Shown here: one piece after another, positions 44,389-53,592 of the stretch | How the letters are laid out: the number at the start of each line of letters is the position of its first letter | Numbering within the stretch: the stretch's first letter is position 1 | Assembly (NCBI RefSeq): GCF_003172955.1 | Contig: NZ_QGKR01000226.1 | Span: 1 to 64,000, forward strand | Direction of reading: 5' to 3' | From: Micromonospora acroterricola | Lineage (GTDB): Bacteria; Actinomycetota; Actinomycetes; Mycobacteriales; Micromonosporaceae | DNA: 64,000 nt | Translations under genes and position numbers: made by a program | Notes under the pieces: model-generated | Databases searched by the model: none | The model's input: the letters and a program-made list of their open reading frames with translations, nothing else | Told to the model about the DNA's origin: nothing

Positions 44389-46404
44389 TCAGTTCAGCCG
44401 CGCCGACGCGGAGTCCAGGCCTCCCCGGACGCTGACAGCCTTCACCGTGATGGTGTCGGTGGCGGCCTTGACGACCCGCAGGCGGACCTTCTGCCGGTCA
44501 CCCCCGTCCAGATAGAACTGGGGTGCGGTTCCGACGGCGCGGGCGCCCTCCACCTTCACGGTGTCCGGAGCGACGATCTTGATTTCCTTCGCCTGCTCGA
44601 GAGCGGTCGGGATGCGGCCGGTGTTCCGGACCGATGCCGTGATCTCGTGCGTCGCGCCGTCACCCTGAGCGCCCTTGAGCTTCTTGACCTTCACGTCGCT
44701 GAGGTCGACCTGCGGCAGGGACTCGGTCAGATACAGGTTGAACCGGGCCTGGTTGGTGGCCCACCCGCCGATCAGATCGGCCGAAGGGTTCTGCGACCAG
44801 AACTTCGGGTTGATGCCGCCGATCTCGACCGCCCCCAGCTTCGGGTGCTCCACCTTCGTCCACGGCAGGAAGCAGTTCGTCCGCCCGTTCTCGGCGCACC
44901 ACCGCGACCGCTCCCAGTCGGCGTACCTGCCGTCCTTGTCGTAGTCGGTGAAGTCACCACCGTTCCAGATCTCGTCGCCGTACCAGATGGCGCCGTACTG
45001 GAAGTAACCGAAGTCGGGGCCGTGCCCGAACAGCGGCGTCGGCTGGCCACCGTTGCGGGTGGCGTAGTCGATGTAGACGCTCCCGGCATGCCGATAGCCG
45101 GTGAACGAGACCCCCGCCTTGTCGAAGTGCTCGTAGAGCTTGCGGTCGGTCGAGTACATGCACTCGACGGGATCGCAGGTCGAGGGCCCCCGCAGATGCA
45201 TGGGCACCCGGGTGTCCATGCTGTTGACGGCGCCGATGTTGGTGTGCGACATCAGCCAGGTGTAGACGTGCCGGGTCTCCGGCTCGGACAACGGGTACTC
45301 GCCGGCGCCGCCCTGGGTCAGGTTCCGGTCGGTGGCGTCGTCCTCCGGCATGACGTGCCAGTTGTACGGGTAGTTGCGGTGCAGGTCCAGGCCGCCGACA
45401 CCGTCCTCGTCGTGGCGACCGTCGCCGTCGTTGTCCGTACCCTCGGAGAACAGCAGGTAGTCGCCCTTGCCCGCGCCGACGTTGAGCATGGCGTTCCTGG
45501 CCGGGTCCCGCTCGTCGACGACGTGCGTCCCCTTGCCGGCGCCGACGTACTGGCGCATCTGGCTCAGGTACCCGTCACCGTTGAGGTCCTCACCCGGATC
45601 CTCGTCGCGCTTGCCGTCCCCGTCGTTGTCGTACGGCCGCACCGTCGACCGGTTGGTCTGGGCGGTGTACAGGTACATGTCGTGCCCGTCCGGGTTGTTG
45701 ACCGGACGGATGTACACGGTCTTCTCGTCGAGCAGTTTGTCGACCTTCTGGTCGCGGCCGGCCTGCGTGATGAGGTGGTGCGCCAGCCACAGCGAGCTCT
45801 CGGCCGACGAGACCTCGCCGGAGTGCCGGTTTCCCTCGAAGTAGGCCGCCGGCTTGTCGGTGTCCGCGCCGGTGGACTTGTCCGTGATGGTCACCTGGTA
45901 GATCGGCTGGCCGCTGAAGCTCTCCCCGACGATGTGCAGGTCGACGATGTCGGGACGTTCGTGTGCCCACTTCCGCAGCCACCATTGGATCTCGATGCCG
46001 GTGTGGTAGTGGTCGAAGTCCATCTGGCCGGGGTTTTTCGGCTGCACCTGGTCGTACTTGACGACCTTGAACGTGCTTTCGCCGTCTCGTTGGCCGGCGA
46101 TGGTGATGGTGGGGGACGTGGGGGTCACGCTGCCGGGGAACGGCCCCGGATCCTGCGGCGGCTGCAGGCCGACGGTGTAGGTGGGGGTCGAGGAGAGGGC
46201 CGCGCTGTCGAGGAGGTCCGTGCGGTCCGACCCCCAGAGGGGCGTGGCGCCGAGGAGGAGGGCCCCCGCTGCCAGGGCCGCCACCATGAAGAGCGGGCGC
46301 GGGCGTCGGCGGAGGTACTTGCTCCTCAGCGACCGCTCGACGGCGGCAGAGTGAGAGGAGGCTGGCGACTGACCGGATGAGGGCTGTCGAACGTCGGAAC
46401 CCAA
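44389..46404 (-). CDS. secreted M14-family zinc carboxypeptidase with Asp-rich inserts
   Basis: A 671-residue protein. One N-terminal membrane or signal segment (PLFMVAALAAGALLLGATPL) precedes an M14 domain with zinc motif EGNRHSGEVSSAESS, VNNPDGHDMYL and LDLHRNYPYNWH. Two acidic calcium-loop inserts lie between them: DNDGDGKRDEDPGEDLNGDG and DNDGDGRHDEDGVGG. The C-terminal ~150 residues form a beta domain (EITASVRNTGRIPTALEQA). TTG 46404 has GGGAGA upstream; GTG 46422 is the alternative. Unlike the convergent M14 protein in length and inserts, so not a recent duplicate. Confidence 0.87.
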   Translation of the reverse strand: MGSDVRQPSSGQSPASSHSAAVERSLRSKYLRRRPRPLFMVAALAAGALLLGATPLWGSDRTDLLDSAALSSTPTYTVGLQPPQDPGPFPGSVTPTSPTITIAGQRDGESTFKVVKYDQVQPKNPGQMDFDHYHTGIEIQWWLRKWAHERPDIVDLHIVGESFSGQPIYQVTITDKSTGADTDKPAAYFEGNRHSGEVSSAESSLWLAHHLITQAGRDQKVDKLLDEKTVYIRPVNNPDGHDMYLYTAQTNRSTVRPYDNDGDGKRDEDPGEDLNGDGYLSQMRQYVGAGKGTHVVDERDPARNAMLNVGAGKGDYLLFSEGTDNDGDGRHDEDGVGGLDLHRNYPYNWHVMPEDDATDRNLTQGGAGEYPLSEPETRHVYTWLMSHTNIGAVNSMDTRVPMHLRGPSTCDPVECMYSTDRKLYEHFDKAGVSFTGYRHAGSVYIDYATRNGGQPTPLFGHGPDFGYFQYGAIWYGDEIWNGGDFTDYDKDGRYADWERSRWCAENGRTNCFLPWTKVEHPKLGAVEIGGINPKFWSQNPSADLIGGWATNQARFNLYLTESLPQVDLSDVKVKKLKGAQGDGATHEITASVRNTGRIPTALEQAKEIKIVAPDTVKVEGARAVGTAPQFYLDGGDRQKVRLRVVKAATDTITVKAVSVRGGLDSASARLN

Positions 46405-47010
46405 GGCAATCTCCCGTGTCACGTGGTGCGTGCCCGCGCGTAGGCAGGGGCAGCTACGTTCTGTGAGGGTTGCAACCCACTGGGTACTCGAGTTGGGATC
46501 ACCGTAATCGGTCGGCACATAGATGTAAATGCCTGCATGCCGTTGGCTCCTTACCTCCGGCGGCATCGGAGCAGCGTGACGGCGGCTGTCCCGTCCACGG
46601 TGGGCAGTCATCTGCGTCGGCATCCCCTTCGGCCACACCCGACCGCAATGGATCCTTCCCCACGGCGGAGCCATCACCGTTGATGCCGTGGAACGTCGAA
46701 TTTTCGACGACTATCGATAGGACCCTCCAATGAGCCCGGCGGCCGAGTTTCCGCCCGGCCCGTCAGCGCCAGGGATGCCCGCTGTTCGAGCGTGTTCGGT
46801 GGTGGCCGAATCGGCTCAGTCTTGTCGATATCTATTGACATCGCTGCCGGAGCAACGTTGGAATGTGTTCAGCCGTGACCTGCGCGTGGTGGGACCTGGC
46901 AGCGGGCACGTCCCGCCCCGGGAACATCGACCAGTGACCCGACCGCCCACCCTCGGAGCGCACCACTGGCAGCCGCCGCCCCCCGTCCGCACTCCCGAAG
47001 GGCCGACCGC
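46405..47010. other. divergent intergenic region
   Basis: The 606 bp between the divergent M14 and GH2 genes should hold both promoters. Open frames here on both strands lack protein-like motifs. An AT-richer patch with TGTCGATATC and GACATCG near 46824-46845 could be a regulatory dyad for the GH2 gene, but I cannot assign it. Confidence 0.4.
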
Positions 47011-49539
47011 ATGACCCGACGCGCCTTCAGCCGACGCTGGCCATTCCTCGCCTTCGCCACCGCGGCCGTCCTGGTCGCGACCACAGCGCCGACCGCCGCG
47101 ACCGCCGCGCCCCAACCCGGCGCCGACACCGGTTGGACGAAGGGAACACCGCCGCTCTCCACGCCATGGACGGATGACGTCTCACCCACCAACGCGCTGC
47201 CCGAATATCCGCGGCCGCAGCTGACCCGGTCCCGCTGGCAGAACCTCAACGGCGTGTGGGAGTTCGCCGGTGCGGCCGCCGGCGAGGCTCCGCCGGTCGG
47301 CGAGCAGCTGGCCGAGCGGGTGTTGGTGCCCTACCCCATCGAGTCGGCCCTCTCCGGCATCCAACGGCACGAGGACCGGATGTGGTACCGCCGAACCTTC
47401 ACCGTGCCCGAGCGGTGGCAGGTCGGCCGGGGCCAGCGCCTGGTGCTGCACTTCGGCGCGGTCGACTACGACTCGAAGGTGTGGGTCAACGGCCACCAGG
47501 TGGCGACGCACCGGGGCGGCTACGACGGCTTCGACGCCGATGTCACCGACGCACTGCGGCCAGGCGGGCAGCAGGAGCTGATCGTCTGGGCCGAGGACCT
47601 GACCGACGCGACGTTCCAGCCGATCGGCAAACAGCGCCGGGTCGGCGACCGGGGCATCTTCTACCAGGGCAGTTCCGGCATCTGGCAGACGGTCTGGATG
47701 GAGCCCGTCTCGGCCAGGGGTGCCATCGACTCGCTGAACCTGACGCCCGACCTGGGCGACAAGTCCCTGCGGTTGCGCGCGAACCCCACATCCGGGGCCG
47801 AGGGCCTCACCGTCGAGGCCGTGGCGTACGACGGACGCAAGGCCGTCGCGCGCGTCTCCGGTCCGGCCGGGACCGACCTGACGATACCCATCGCCAAGCC
47901 CAAGCTGTGGTCACCCGACTCGCCTTTCCTCTACGACCTCCGGGTACGCCTGTTCGACGGCCGCAAGCGGGTCGACGAGGTCGGCTCCTACTTCGGGATG
48001 CGCGAGATCGGCAAGGCGAAGGGCGCCGACGGCAAGCTTCGCATGACGTTGAACGGCAAGATCCTGTTCCACATGTCCACCCTCGACCAGGGCTTCTGGC
48101 CCGACGGGTTGAACACCGCACCGACGGACGACGCGTTGCGCTTCGACCTGGAGCAGCACAAGGTGCTCGGCTTCAACACCGTCCGCAAGCACATCAAGGT
48201 CGAGCCCGGCCGCTGGTACTACTGGGCGGACCGGCTGGGGCTGATGGTGTGGCAGGACATGCCCGCGACGAAGCCCGGCCGCCCGACGGTCGAGTGGCAG
48301 CGGCAGTGGGAATCCGAGCTCGGCGAGATGATCCGGGAACACGCCGCGCATCCGTCGATCGTGGTGTGGGTGCCGTTCAACGAGGGCTGGGGTGAGTGGG
48401 ACCGGGGCGCCACCGGCCGCATCGCCGACTCGGTGAAGCAGCAGGACCCGACCCGGCTCGTCAACGCGCACAGCGGCGTGAACTGCTGCGACTCCCTCGG
48501 TGACTCCGGACGCGGGGACATCATCGACCACCACCAGTACCTCGGTCCGGCGTCGCCACTGCCCACCGAAGGCCGGGTGGCCGTCGACGGAGAGCACGGG
48601 GGGATGGGCCTCGAGGTCGACGGTCACATGTGGTTCGGCGAGGGCGGCGCGTACTGGATGGCGCCGGACTCCGAAACGCTGACCCGACGGTACGTGGAGA
48701 ACCAGCGCGACCTGCTGCGCATAGCGAACACCTGCGGGGTCTCGGCCGGCGTCTACACCCAGATCACCGACGTCGAGCACGAGGTCAACGGCTTCTTCAC
48801 CTACGACCGCCGCGTCGAGAAGATGGACTTCGACCAGGTGCGCGCGGTGAACGAGGCGGTCATCCGCTCGGCCGACGGTACCGGCGCGAACGTTCCTCCG
48901 CCGCCGCCCGGCACGCCCGGGCTCACCGGAGTCGGCTACTGGCCGCTGGACGAGAACGCCGGCGACACGGCCAACGACGAGGCGGGCAACAATGACGGCC
49001 GGCTGGTCGCCGGGCCCACCTGGACGGCCGGCAAGACGGGTTCGGGCCTGCTGTTCAACGGCAGCAACCAGTACGTCGACACCGGCACGACCATCCTCGA
49101 CACCACCGCCAGCTACTCGGCCTCGGCGTGGGTGCGGCTCGACAGCGCGGGTGGCGCCTTCCAGACGGTGGTGAGCCAGGACGGCGCCTCGAACAGCGCC
49201 TTCTTCCTGCAGTACTCGGGCGCTGACCGACGGTTCGCGATGAGCTTCGCCGGGGTGCGGGCCCTCGCGCCGACCACCCCGGTCGCCGGGCAGTGGTACC
49301 ACCTCGTCGGTGTCCGGGACGCGGCGACGGGCCAGCTGCGCCTCTACGTCGACGGGCAACTCGCCGGGCAGGCGAGCGCCTGCCTCGGCGACGGTTCCAC
49401 CGGGCCCCTGGTCATCGGCCGCGGCAAGTTCGGCGGCAACCCCGTCGACTACTTCGACGGCACGATCGACCAGGTGCACGTCTACGACCGCGCGCTGAGC
49501 GCCGCCGAAGTGACGGCGCTCTACGAGTCCGGAAAGTAG
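47011..49539 (+). CDS. secreted GH2-family glycoside hydrolase with C-terminal LamG domain
   Basis: An 842-residue protein with a signal peptide (RRWPFLAFATAAVLVATTAP, with a twin-Arg-like MTRRAFSRR). A GH2 sugar-binding domain follows (RSRWQNLNGVWEFAG, HFGAVDYDSKVWVNGHQV), then an Ig-like domain and the TIM barrel (LGFNTVRKHIKVEPGRWYYW). The candidate acid/base is Glu458 (VPFNEGWGEWD) and nucleophile Glu528 (AVDGEHGGMG). The last ~165 residues are a concanavalin-like LamG fold (GYWPLDENAGDTANDEAG, IDQVHVYDRALSAAEV). It acts on exported polysaccharide or glycosides. ATG 47011; a strong hairpin follows the stop. Confidence 0.92.
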   Translation: MTRRAFSRRWPFLAFATAAVLVATTAPTAATAAPQPGADTGWTKGTPPLSTPWTDDVSPTNALPEYPRPQLTRSRWQNLNGVWEFAGAAAGEAPPVGEQLAERVLVPYPIESALSGIQRHEDRMWYRRTFTVPERWQVGRGQRLVLHFGAVDYDSKVWVNGHQVATHRGGYDGFDADVTDALRPGGQQELIVWAEDLTDATFQPIGKQRRVGDRGIFYQGSSGIWQTVWMEPVSARGAIDSLNLTPDLGDKSLRLRANPTSGAEGLTVEAVAYDGRKAVARVSGPAGTDLTIPIAKPKLWSPDSPFLYDLRVRLFDGRKRVDEVGSYFGMREIGKAKGADGKLRMTLNGKILFHMSTLDQGFWPDGLNTAPTDDALRFDLEQHKVLGFNTVRKHIKVEPGRWYYWADRLGLMVWQDMPATKPGRPTVEWQRQWESELGEMIREHAAHPSIVVWVPFNEGWGEWDRGATGRIADSVKQQDPTRLVNAHSGVNCCDSLGDSGRGDIIDHHQYLGPASPLPTEGRVAVDGEHGGMGLEVDGHMWFGEGGAYWMAPDSETLTRRYVENQRDLLRIANTCGVSAGVYTQITDVEHEVNGFFTYDRRVEKMDFDQVRAVNEAVIRSADGTGANVPPPPPGTPGLTGVGYWPLDENAGDTANDEAGNNDGRLVAGPTWTAGKTGSGLLFNGSNQYVDTGTTILDTTASYSASAWVRLDSAGGAFQTVVSQDGASNSAFFLQYSGADRRFAMSFAGVRALAPTTPVAGQWYHLVGVRDAATGQLRLYVDGQLAGQASACLGDGSTGPLVIGRGKFGGNPVDYFDGTIDQVHVYDRALSAAEVTALYESGK

Positions 49540-49552
49540 CACCGCGGGTTTC

Positions 49553-49582
49553 CCGGGAGGGGGCGACGACGCCCCCTCCCGG
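49553..49582 (+). terminator. hairpin terminator after GH2 gene
   Basis: A perfect 13-bp stem CCGGGAGGGGGCG (49553-49565), loop ACGA, CGCCCCCTCCCGG (49570-49582). It begins 14 bp after the stop codon. No T-run. Confidence 0.85.
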
Positions 49583-49812
49583 CCCGTGCCGGCGAACGGC
49601 CGGAAAGGACCATCCCGACGAGGACTCCGCCGCCGACGGCGATCTGCGGATCGGGTACGCCTCGAACCGATCACCCGGTGAGGCGCCCACTCTGAGCACC
49701 GCTTTTTTCGATGCCTACCGTGCCATTAGGGAACCAGCGCCACCGCGAAATCCTTCACGAGTACGAACATGCCGCGTGACCTGGGCCGACGAGGTTTCCG
49801 GCAAGGGCAGGG

Positions 49813-50643
49813 TCAGGCGGGCCGGGCGCGGGCGTAGACGTCGCCCGAGTTGGCCTCGTGGGGCAGCGCCCGCAGGTACGCCGCCACCTCGCCCGCCGGC
49901 CGCCAGCCATCAAGGGCGAACGCCATCTCGTCGCCGAGCGCCACGGTGAACGTGGTGAAGCCCAGCCGGGTGAGCCGGTCCAGGCAGTGCGCGGCCAGGT
50001 CCCGTTCGATGGTGGTGAACTCGAAGGACAGCGCCGGCAGGGGGCGGCTCAATCCGGCCAGCACGGCGTCCTCGAACCCCTCCACGTCGATCTTTACGAA
50101 GCCCGGCACGCCGTGCGCCGCGACCAGGGTGTCGAGGGTGGTTCCGGCCACCTCGATCTCGGCGTCCCAGATCTCGTCCTCCCAGCCGCCGGCCCCACCG
50201 GCGGCCTGCAGGAAGCCCGCCGACGCCGTGGAGATCGTCGGGTTCGCCGAGTTGACGTGCAGCCGCACCGGCCCGGTACACGCCCCGCACGCCGCCTCCA
50301 CCACGGTCACCCGGCCGTCGTCCGCGTAGAGGGCGCGCAGCGCCCGGGTGCAGAGCGGTTGCGGCTCGACGGCCACCACGCGGGCGCCCAGCCGCCGGAA
50401 GCTGCCGAGCCGGTCGCCCACGTGCGCGCCGACGTCGAAGACCAGGTCCCCTGGGCGGACCAGGGGCGCGTAGAACGCGTCCATCGCCGCCTCGCGGGCC
50501 GGGTCGCCGTAGTACGCCTCCAGTGAGCGGCGCAACCCGGACATGGTCGGGTCCGCCTTGAGTGCCTCCACCGCGCTGAGGTCATCGACCACTGGTCTGA
50601 CCGTAGTCGCGTCCGGAGCAACGCGAGGGCGGTTCGCGTCCAT
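49813..50643 (-). CDS. FkbM family methyltransferase
   Basis: A 276-residue SAM-dependent O-methyltransferase. Motif I is LVFDVGAHVGDRLGSFRRLG, the acidic loop RVVAVEPQPLCTRAL, then AACGACTGPVRLHV (a family-typical small-residue block). The FkbM hallmark is GVPGFVKIDVEGFEDAVLAG. It typically methylates sugars or polyketides; the target is unknown. ATG 50643 is chosen; a longer frame to 50877 has no homology. Confidence 0.88.
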   Translation of the reverse strand: MDANRPRVAPDATTVRPVVDDLSAVEALKADPTMSGLRRSLEAYYGDPAREAAMDAFYAPLVRPGDLVFDVGAHVGDRLGSFRRLGARVVAVEPQPLCTRALRALYADDGRVTVVEAACGACTGPVRLHVNSANPTISTASAGFLQAAGGAGGWEDEIWDAEIEVAGTTLDTLVAAHGVPGFVKIDVEGFEDAVLAGLSRPLPALSFEFTTIERDLAAHCLDRLTRLGFTTFTVALGDEMAFALDGWRPAGEVAAYLRALPHEANSGDVYARARPA

Positions 50644-50739
50644 TTGCCGGGCACCCCTGGACACCAGCCTCCTAGGATGGCGTAGGCGGGGATCGTGGCC
50701 ATCGTTTGGCGACGGCGAGTGCGCGACGTCCAGCGACGC

Positions 50740-50935
50740 TGCGGCCGTGGCAGCTTCAGCGGCGATACCCGGGTGCTCATGGCCGATGGCAGCACCACAC
50801 CGATCAGCGAACTCAAGGTCGGTGGCGAGGTGCAGGCTGCCAATCCGGAGACGGGGGAGAGGCAACCGCAGGGTCACCCATCTCTGGATCCACCAGGACG
50901 ACCTGCGCGCCTTCAGGTTGCGTCGTCAGCCGTAC
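50740..50935 (+). pseudogene. pretoxin HINT domain fragment
   Basis: The frame reads SFSGDTRVLMADGSTTPISE LKVGGEVQAANPETGE (two contiguous pieces), the N-terminal motif block of a pretoxin-HINT domain that normally begins C-F-x-x-G-T-x-V. Here the catalytic Cys position is Ser (GSFSGDT). After ~50 codons the frame shifts by one, and RVTHLWIHQDDLRAF, the next HINT block, follows. The rest, including the toxin, is gone. 50936-51305 holds no gene that I can support. Confidence 0.7.
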
Positions 50936-51305
50936 CGCGGTGGGCTCGTCGTCCGGCAGCGCCGCCGCCTCTGTCGACGTCGACTGCTGCCTGTGACTCA
51001 GGAAGGGCGGTGCCGTGCCCCGGATCGGGGAGCAGATGGGAAGCAACAGGCGCACCTTCACTGCTCAGCTTCAGCCCAGCAGGTACATCCTGTGTCGACG
51101 CCGAAGGTGGAGGCACAAGCCGTGGGGGCGGGTCCATCTGCAGTAAGGGAGCCGACAGACCCCTGAGATACACATCGGATGGCTATCGTCGATGCGCCGG
51201 CCGGGCCATTGGCGGCGGCAGCGGAACGTGCTGTGCTGGTGACCACCGACCCGCGCCGGGCGCGGGGCGGTCCTGAGTGAATCGCCCGTACTACCGGGAG
51301 GTCAG

Positions 51306-52499
51306 GTGTCCCGCCCCCCTTACCGTCCTGACGTCGTGCTCACGCCTGCGTGGGTGGCGGAGCGTCCGGAGACGGTCGAGCGGCTCAACGGGCTGCTGGC
51401 CGAGGCCGGTCTTGGCCGGCCGTTGTCCCCGCCGGCCGCCCCCGCACCGCCCGCCGTCGAACTGGTCGAACTGCCCGTCCAGGGTGACCCGGTGGCCGTG
51501 GCTCGGGCCAGCCGCCGGCTGGCCGGCCGATCCGACGGCGACGTGCCGGAGTGCCTGCCCGACTACGAGTGCATGGCCGCCACCGTGGAGGACGACGCCC
51601 GGCTGGAGGGGAGTCTCTACCCGTACTTCCGGGCCAGCGGCTGCAAGAGCGGGCATGGCACCATCGCCTGGCTTCCGGCGCCCGACTACGTGATGCTGCC
51701 AAAGCCCCTACGGCGCCCGGCCAGCCAGTTCCCGGCCGGGCGGCCCGTGGTGGCACTGCTCGACACCGGGGTGCGAGAGCACGACTGGTTGGTGGAGACC
51801 GACGGCGAGCCGTACTGGGAGGAGGCGCAGGGATGGACGCCGCTGCGCACCATTCCGGAGGTCGCCGGCCAGGAGAGCCACGGCGAGGAGACAGACGTGC
51901 CGGACTTCGGTAGTCATTGGGGGCACGGCACCTTCCTCGCCGGACTGGTCCGCCTTGAGGCGCCCGACGCGCGGATCCTCTCGTTGCGGGTGATGAGCGA
52001 CGCGGGCCGGGTCAGCGACCTGAACGCGGCACACGCGCTGAACTGGCTGGCGGACCGGGTCAGCGACGGCCACCGGGTCGACGTCGTGCTGACCGCGTTC
52101 GGCCGCCCGGGGGTCGGCGAGGAAGAAGAGATGAAGCCGGTCCGGGAGGCGCTCAAACGCCTGGCGGACCGGGGCGTTCCGGTGGTCGCCTCGGCCGGAA
52201 ACGGCGGTACGGACAGCCCGGTCTATCCGGCAGCCTTCGCGGTCGACCCGACGCTTACGGTGATCAGCGTTGGGGCCTGCGCCTCGCCGACCGCCCGGGC
52301 GCCATACAGCAATCACGGGGTGTGGGTGCGCCAGTGGCACGAGGGCACCAACGCGGTGAGCGTCATGCCATTGTCCACGGCACCGGTCACCCTGCTGGGC
52401 GCGTACGCCTACTGGAGCGGCACCTCGTTCGCGGCTGCCCGGTACGCGGGCCGGCTCGCCCAGGGGCTGGTGCCGGCATCCGTGCGGCTACCGGACTGA
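51306..52499 (+). CDS. intracellular S8 (subtilisin-family) serine protease
   Basis: A 397-residue protein. The catalytic triad is visible: Asp153 (VVALLDTGVREHD), His207 (SHWGHGTFLAGLV) and Ser374 (WSGTSFAAARYAG), plus the oxyanion-type VVASAGNGG. The N-terminal ~145 residues are not a classical propeptide and there is no signal peptide, so the enzyme should act in the cytoplasm. The sigma factor starts 4 bp after its stop: it is the first gene of the S8-sigma-regulator-CHAT operon. I infer a processing protease for a partner in that operon. Confidence 0.9.
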   Translation: MSRPPYRPDVVLTPAWVAERPETVERLNGLLAEAGLGRPLSPPAAPAPPAVELVELPVQGDPVAVARASRRLAGRSDGDVPECLPDYECMAATVEDDARLEGSLYPYFRASGCKSGHGTIAWLPAPDYVMLPKPLRRPASQFPAGRPVVALLDTGVREHDWLVETDGEPYWEEAQGWTPLRTIPEVAGQESHGEETDVPDFGSHWGHGTFLAGLVRLEAPDARILSLRVMSDAGRVSDLNAAHALNWLADRVSDGHRVDVVLTAFGRPGVGEEEEMKPVREALKRLADRGVPVVASAGNGGTDSPVYPAAFAVDPTLTVISVGACASPTARAPYSNHGVWVRQWHEGTNAVSVMPLSTAPVTLLGAYAYWSGTSFAAARYAGRLAQGLVPASVRLPD

Positions 52500-52503
52500 C
52501 GCC

Positions 52504-53106
52504 ATGTCCAATGTGCCGGTGGACCGCGCGGGCGCATCGCTCGACCGCGCGGCACGCCTCGGCGAGCGCCTCGAGCGGGCCAGGGCGGGCGACCGGGATG
52601 CCCTCGACGAGGTGGTCCGGGAACTCAACCCGCTGCTGTGGCGCGTCGCCCGGGCACAGGGCCTCGCCGCCGAGGAGGCCGCCGATGTCGTCCAGACGAC
52701 CTGGCTGGAGCTGGTACGCGGACTGCACACCATACGGTCCTCGAGCGCGCTCACCGCGTGGCTGGTGACCACCACCCGCCGGGAATCCTGGCGGGTACGT
52801 GGGCTCGCACAGCGGCAGACGCCGCATGATGCGGCGACGCTGGAGTCCTCGCCCGACCCGGATCCCGGCCCGGCCGACCAGCTGCTGTCCGAGGAACGTG
52901 ACCGGGCGCTGTGGCAGCACGTCGCGCGGCTGCCGGAGCGGTGCCGGGCGCTGCTGCGGATCGTCGCGCACGTCGACCGCCCCGACTACACGGTGGTGGC
53001 CGAGGCGCTGGGCATGCCGCGCGGCAGCATCGGGCCGACCCGTGGCCGGTGCCTGGCGAAGCTGCGGGAGATGCTGGCCGCCGACTCGACGTGGAGCCCG
53101 ACATGA
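52504..53106 (+). CDS. sigma-70 family (ECF) sigma factor of the S8-CHAT operon
   Basis: A 200-residue protein. Region 2 is DRDALDEVVRELNPLLWRVA, then AADVVQTTWLELVRGLHTIR and WLVTTTRRESWR. Region 4 is VARLPERCRALLRIVAHVDR, then VAEALGMPRGSIGPTRGRCL. ATG 52504 is 4 bp after the protease stop, and its own stop overlaps the next ATG (ATGA). There is no zinc anti-sigma gene; the small following protein takes that position. Confidence 0.9.
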   Translation: MSNVPVDRAGASLDRAARLGERLERARAGDRDALDEVVRELNPLLWRVARAQGLAAEEAADVVQTTWLELVRGLHTIRSSSALTAWLVTTTRRESWRVRGLAQRQTPHDAATLESSPDPDPGPADQLLSEERDRALWQHVARLPERCRALLRIVAHVDRPDYTVVAEALGMPRGSIGPTRGRCLAKLREMLAADSTWSPT

Positions 53107-53591
53107 CCGCCCCGTACTCCGCCGACCAGCCGCTCGACGACCTGGACCAGGCGATCCTGGACCAGCTGGCCGCGGTGCTCACCCGGCTCGACCCGCCGCC
53201 CGCCGACCTCGACGACCGGGTACGCCTTGTGCTGGCACTCGACGACGTTGACCGGGACGTCGCCCGGCTGCGCGAAGAGCATCTCGTCGGCGCGGTGCGT
53301 GGCACGGAACGGACCCGCACCCTGACTTTCGACGCGGAGAGCCGAACCGTGATGATCACGATCGTGGACCGGCCCGACGGCCTGGTCCGGATCGACGGCT
53401 GGCTCGCGCCTGGCGCCGCCGTACGGGTCGAGCTGCGGCACCCCGCGCCGGACCCGTCCCAGACGGTGGAGTCCGACGCGTCCGGCCGGTTCGTGCTGGA
53501 CGGCGTGCCGCACGGCCTGGCGCAGGTGGTCGTGCACCCGGCGCGGGGTGAGCACGCACCGCAGGTGGTCACGCCGGCCCTCGCTCTGTGA
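53103..53591 (+). CDS. small putative regulator of the sigma factor (helical N-terminus, beta-sandwich C-terminus)
   Basis: A 162-residue protein. Residues ~10-60 are acidic and helical (LDQAILDQLAAVLTRLDPPP, DDVDRDVARLREEHLVGAV). Residues ~65-160 form a beta-rich domain (TLTFDAESRTVMITIV, RIDGWLAPGAAVRVELRHP, SDASGRFVLDGVPHGLAQVV) resembling carboxypeptidase-regulatory/transthyretin-like sandwiches. No membrane helix. Its position between sigma factor and CHAT protease, with ATGA coupling to sigma, suggests an anti-sigma or protease target (inference). Similar small proteins recur in CHAT-sigma loci as I recall. Confidence 0.7.
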   Translation: MTAPYSADQPLDDLDQAILDQLAAVLTRLDPPPADLDDRVRLVLALDDVDRDVARLREEHLVGAVRGTERTRTLTFDAESRTVMITIVDRPDGLVRIDGWLAPGAAVRVELRHPAPDPSQTVESDASGRFVLDGVPHGLAQVVVHPARGEHAPQVVTPALAL

Positions 53592-53592
53592 C

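Noticed and set aside
44155..46380. 741-codon open frame antisense to the second M14 gene
   Set aside because: No domain, biased composition; the minus-strand protein has clear M14 motifs.
47911..49674. 587-codon minus-strand frame across the GH2 gene
   Set aside because: Shadow frame; the GH2-LamG protein is unambiguous.
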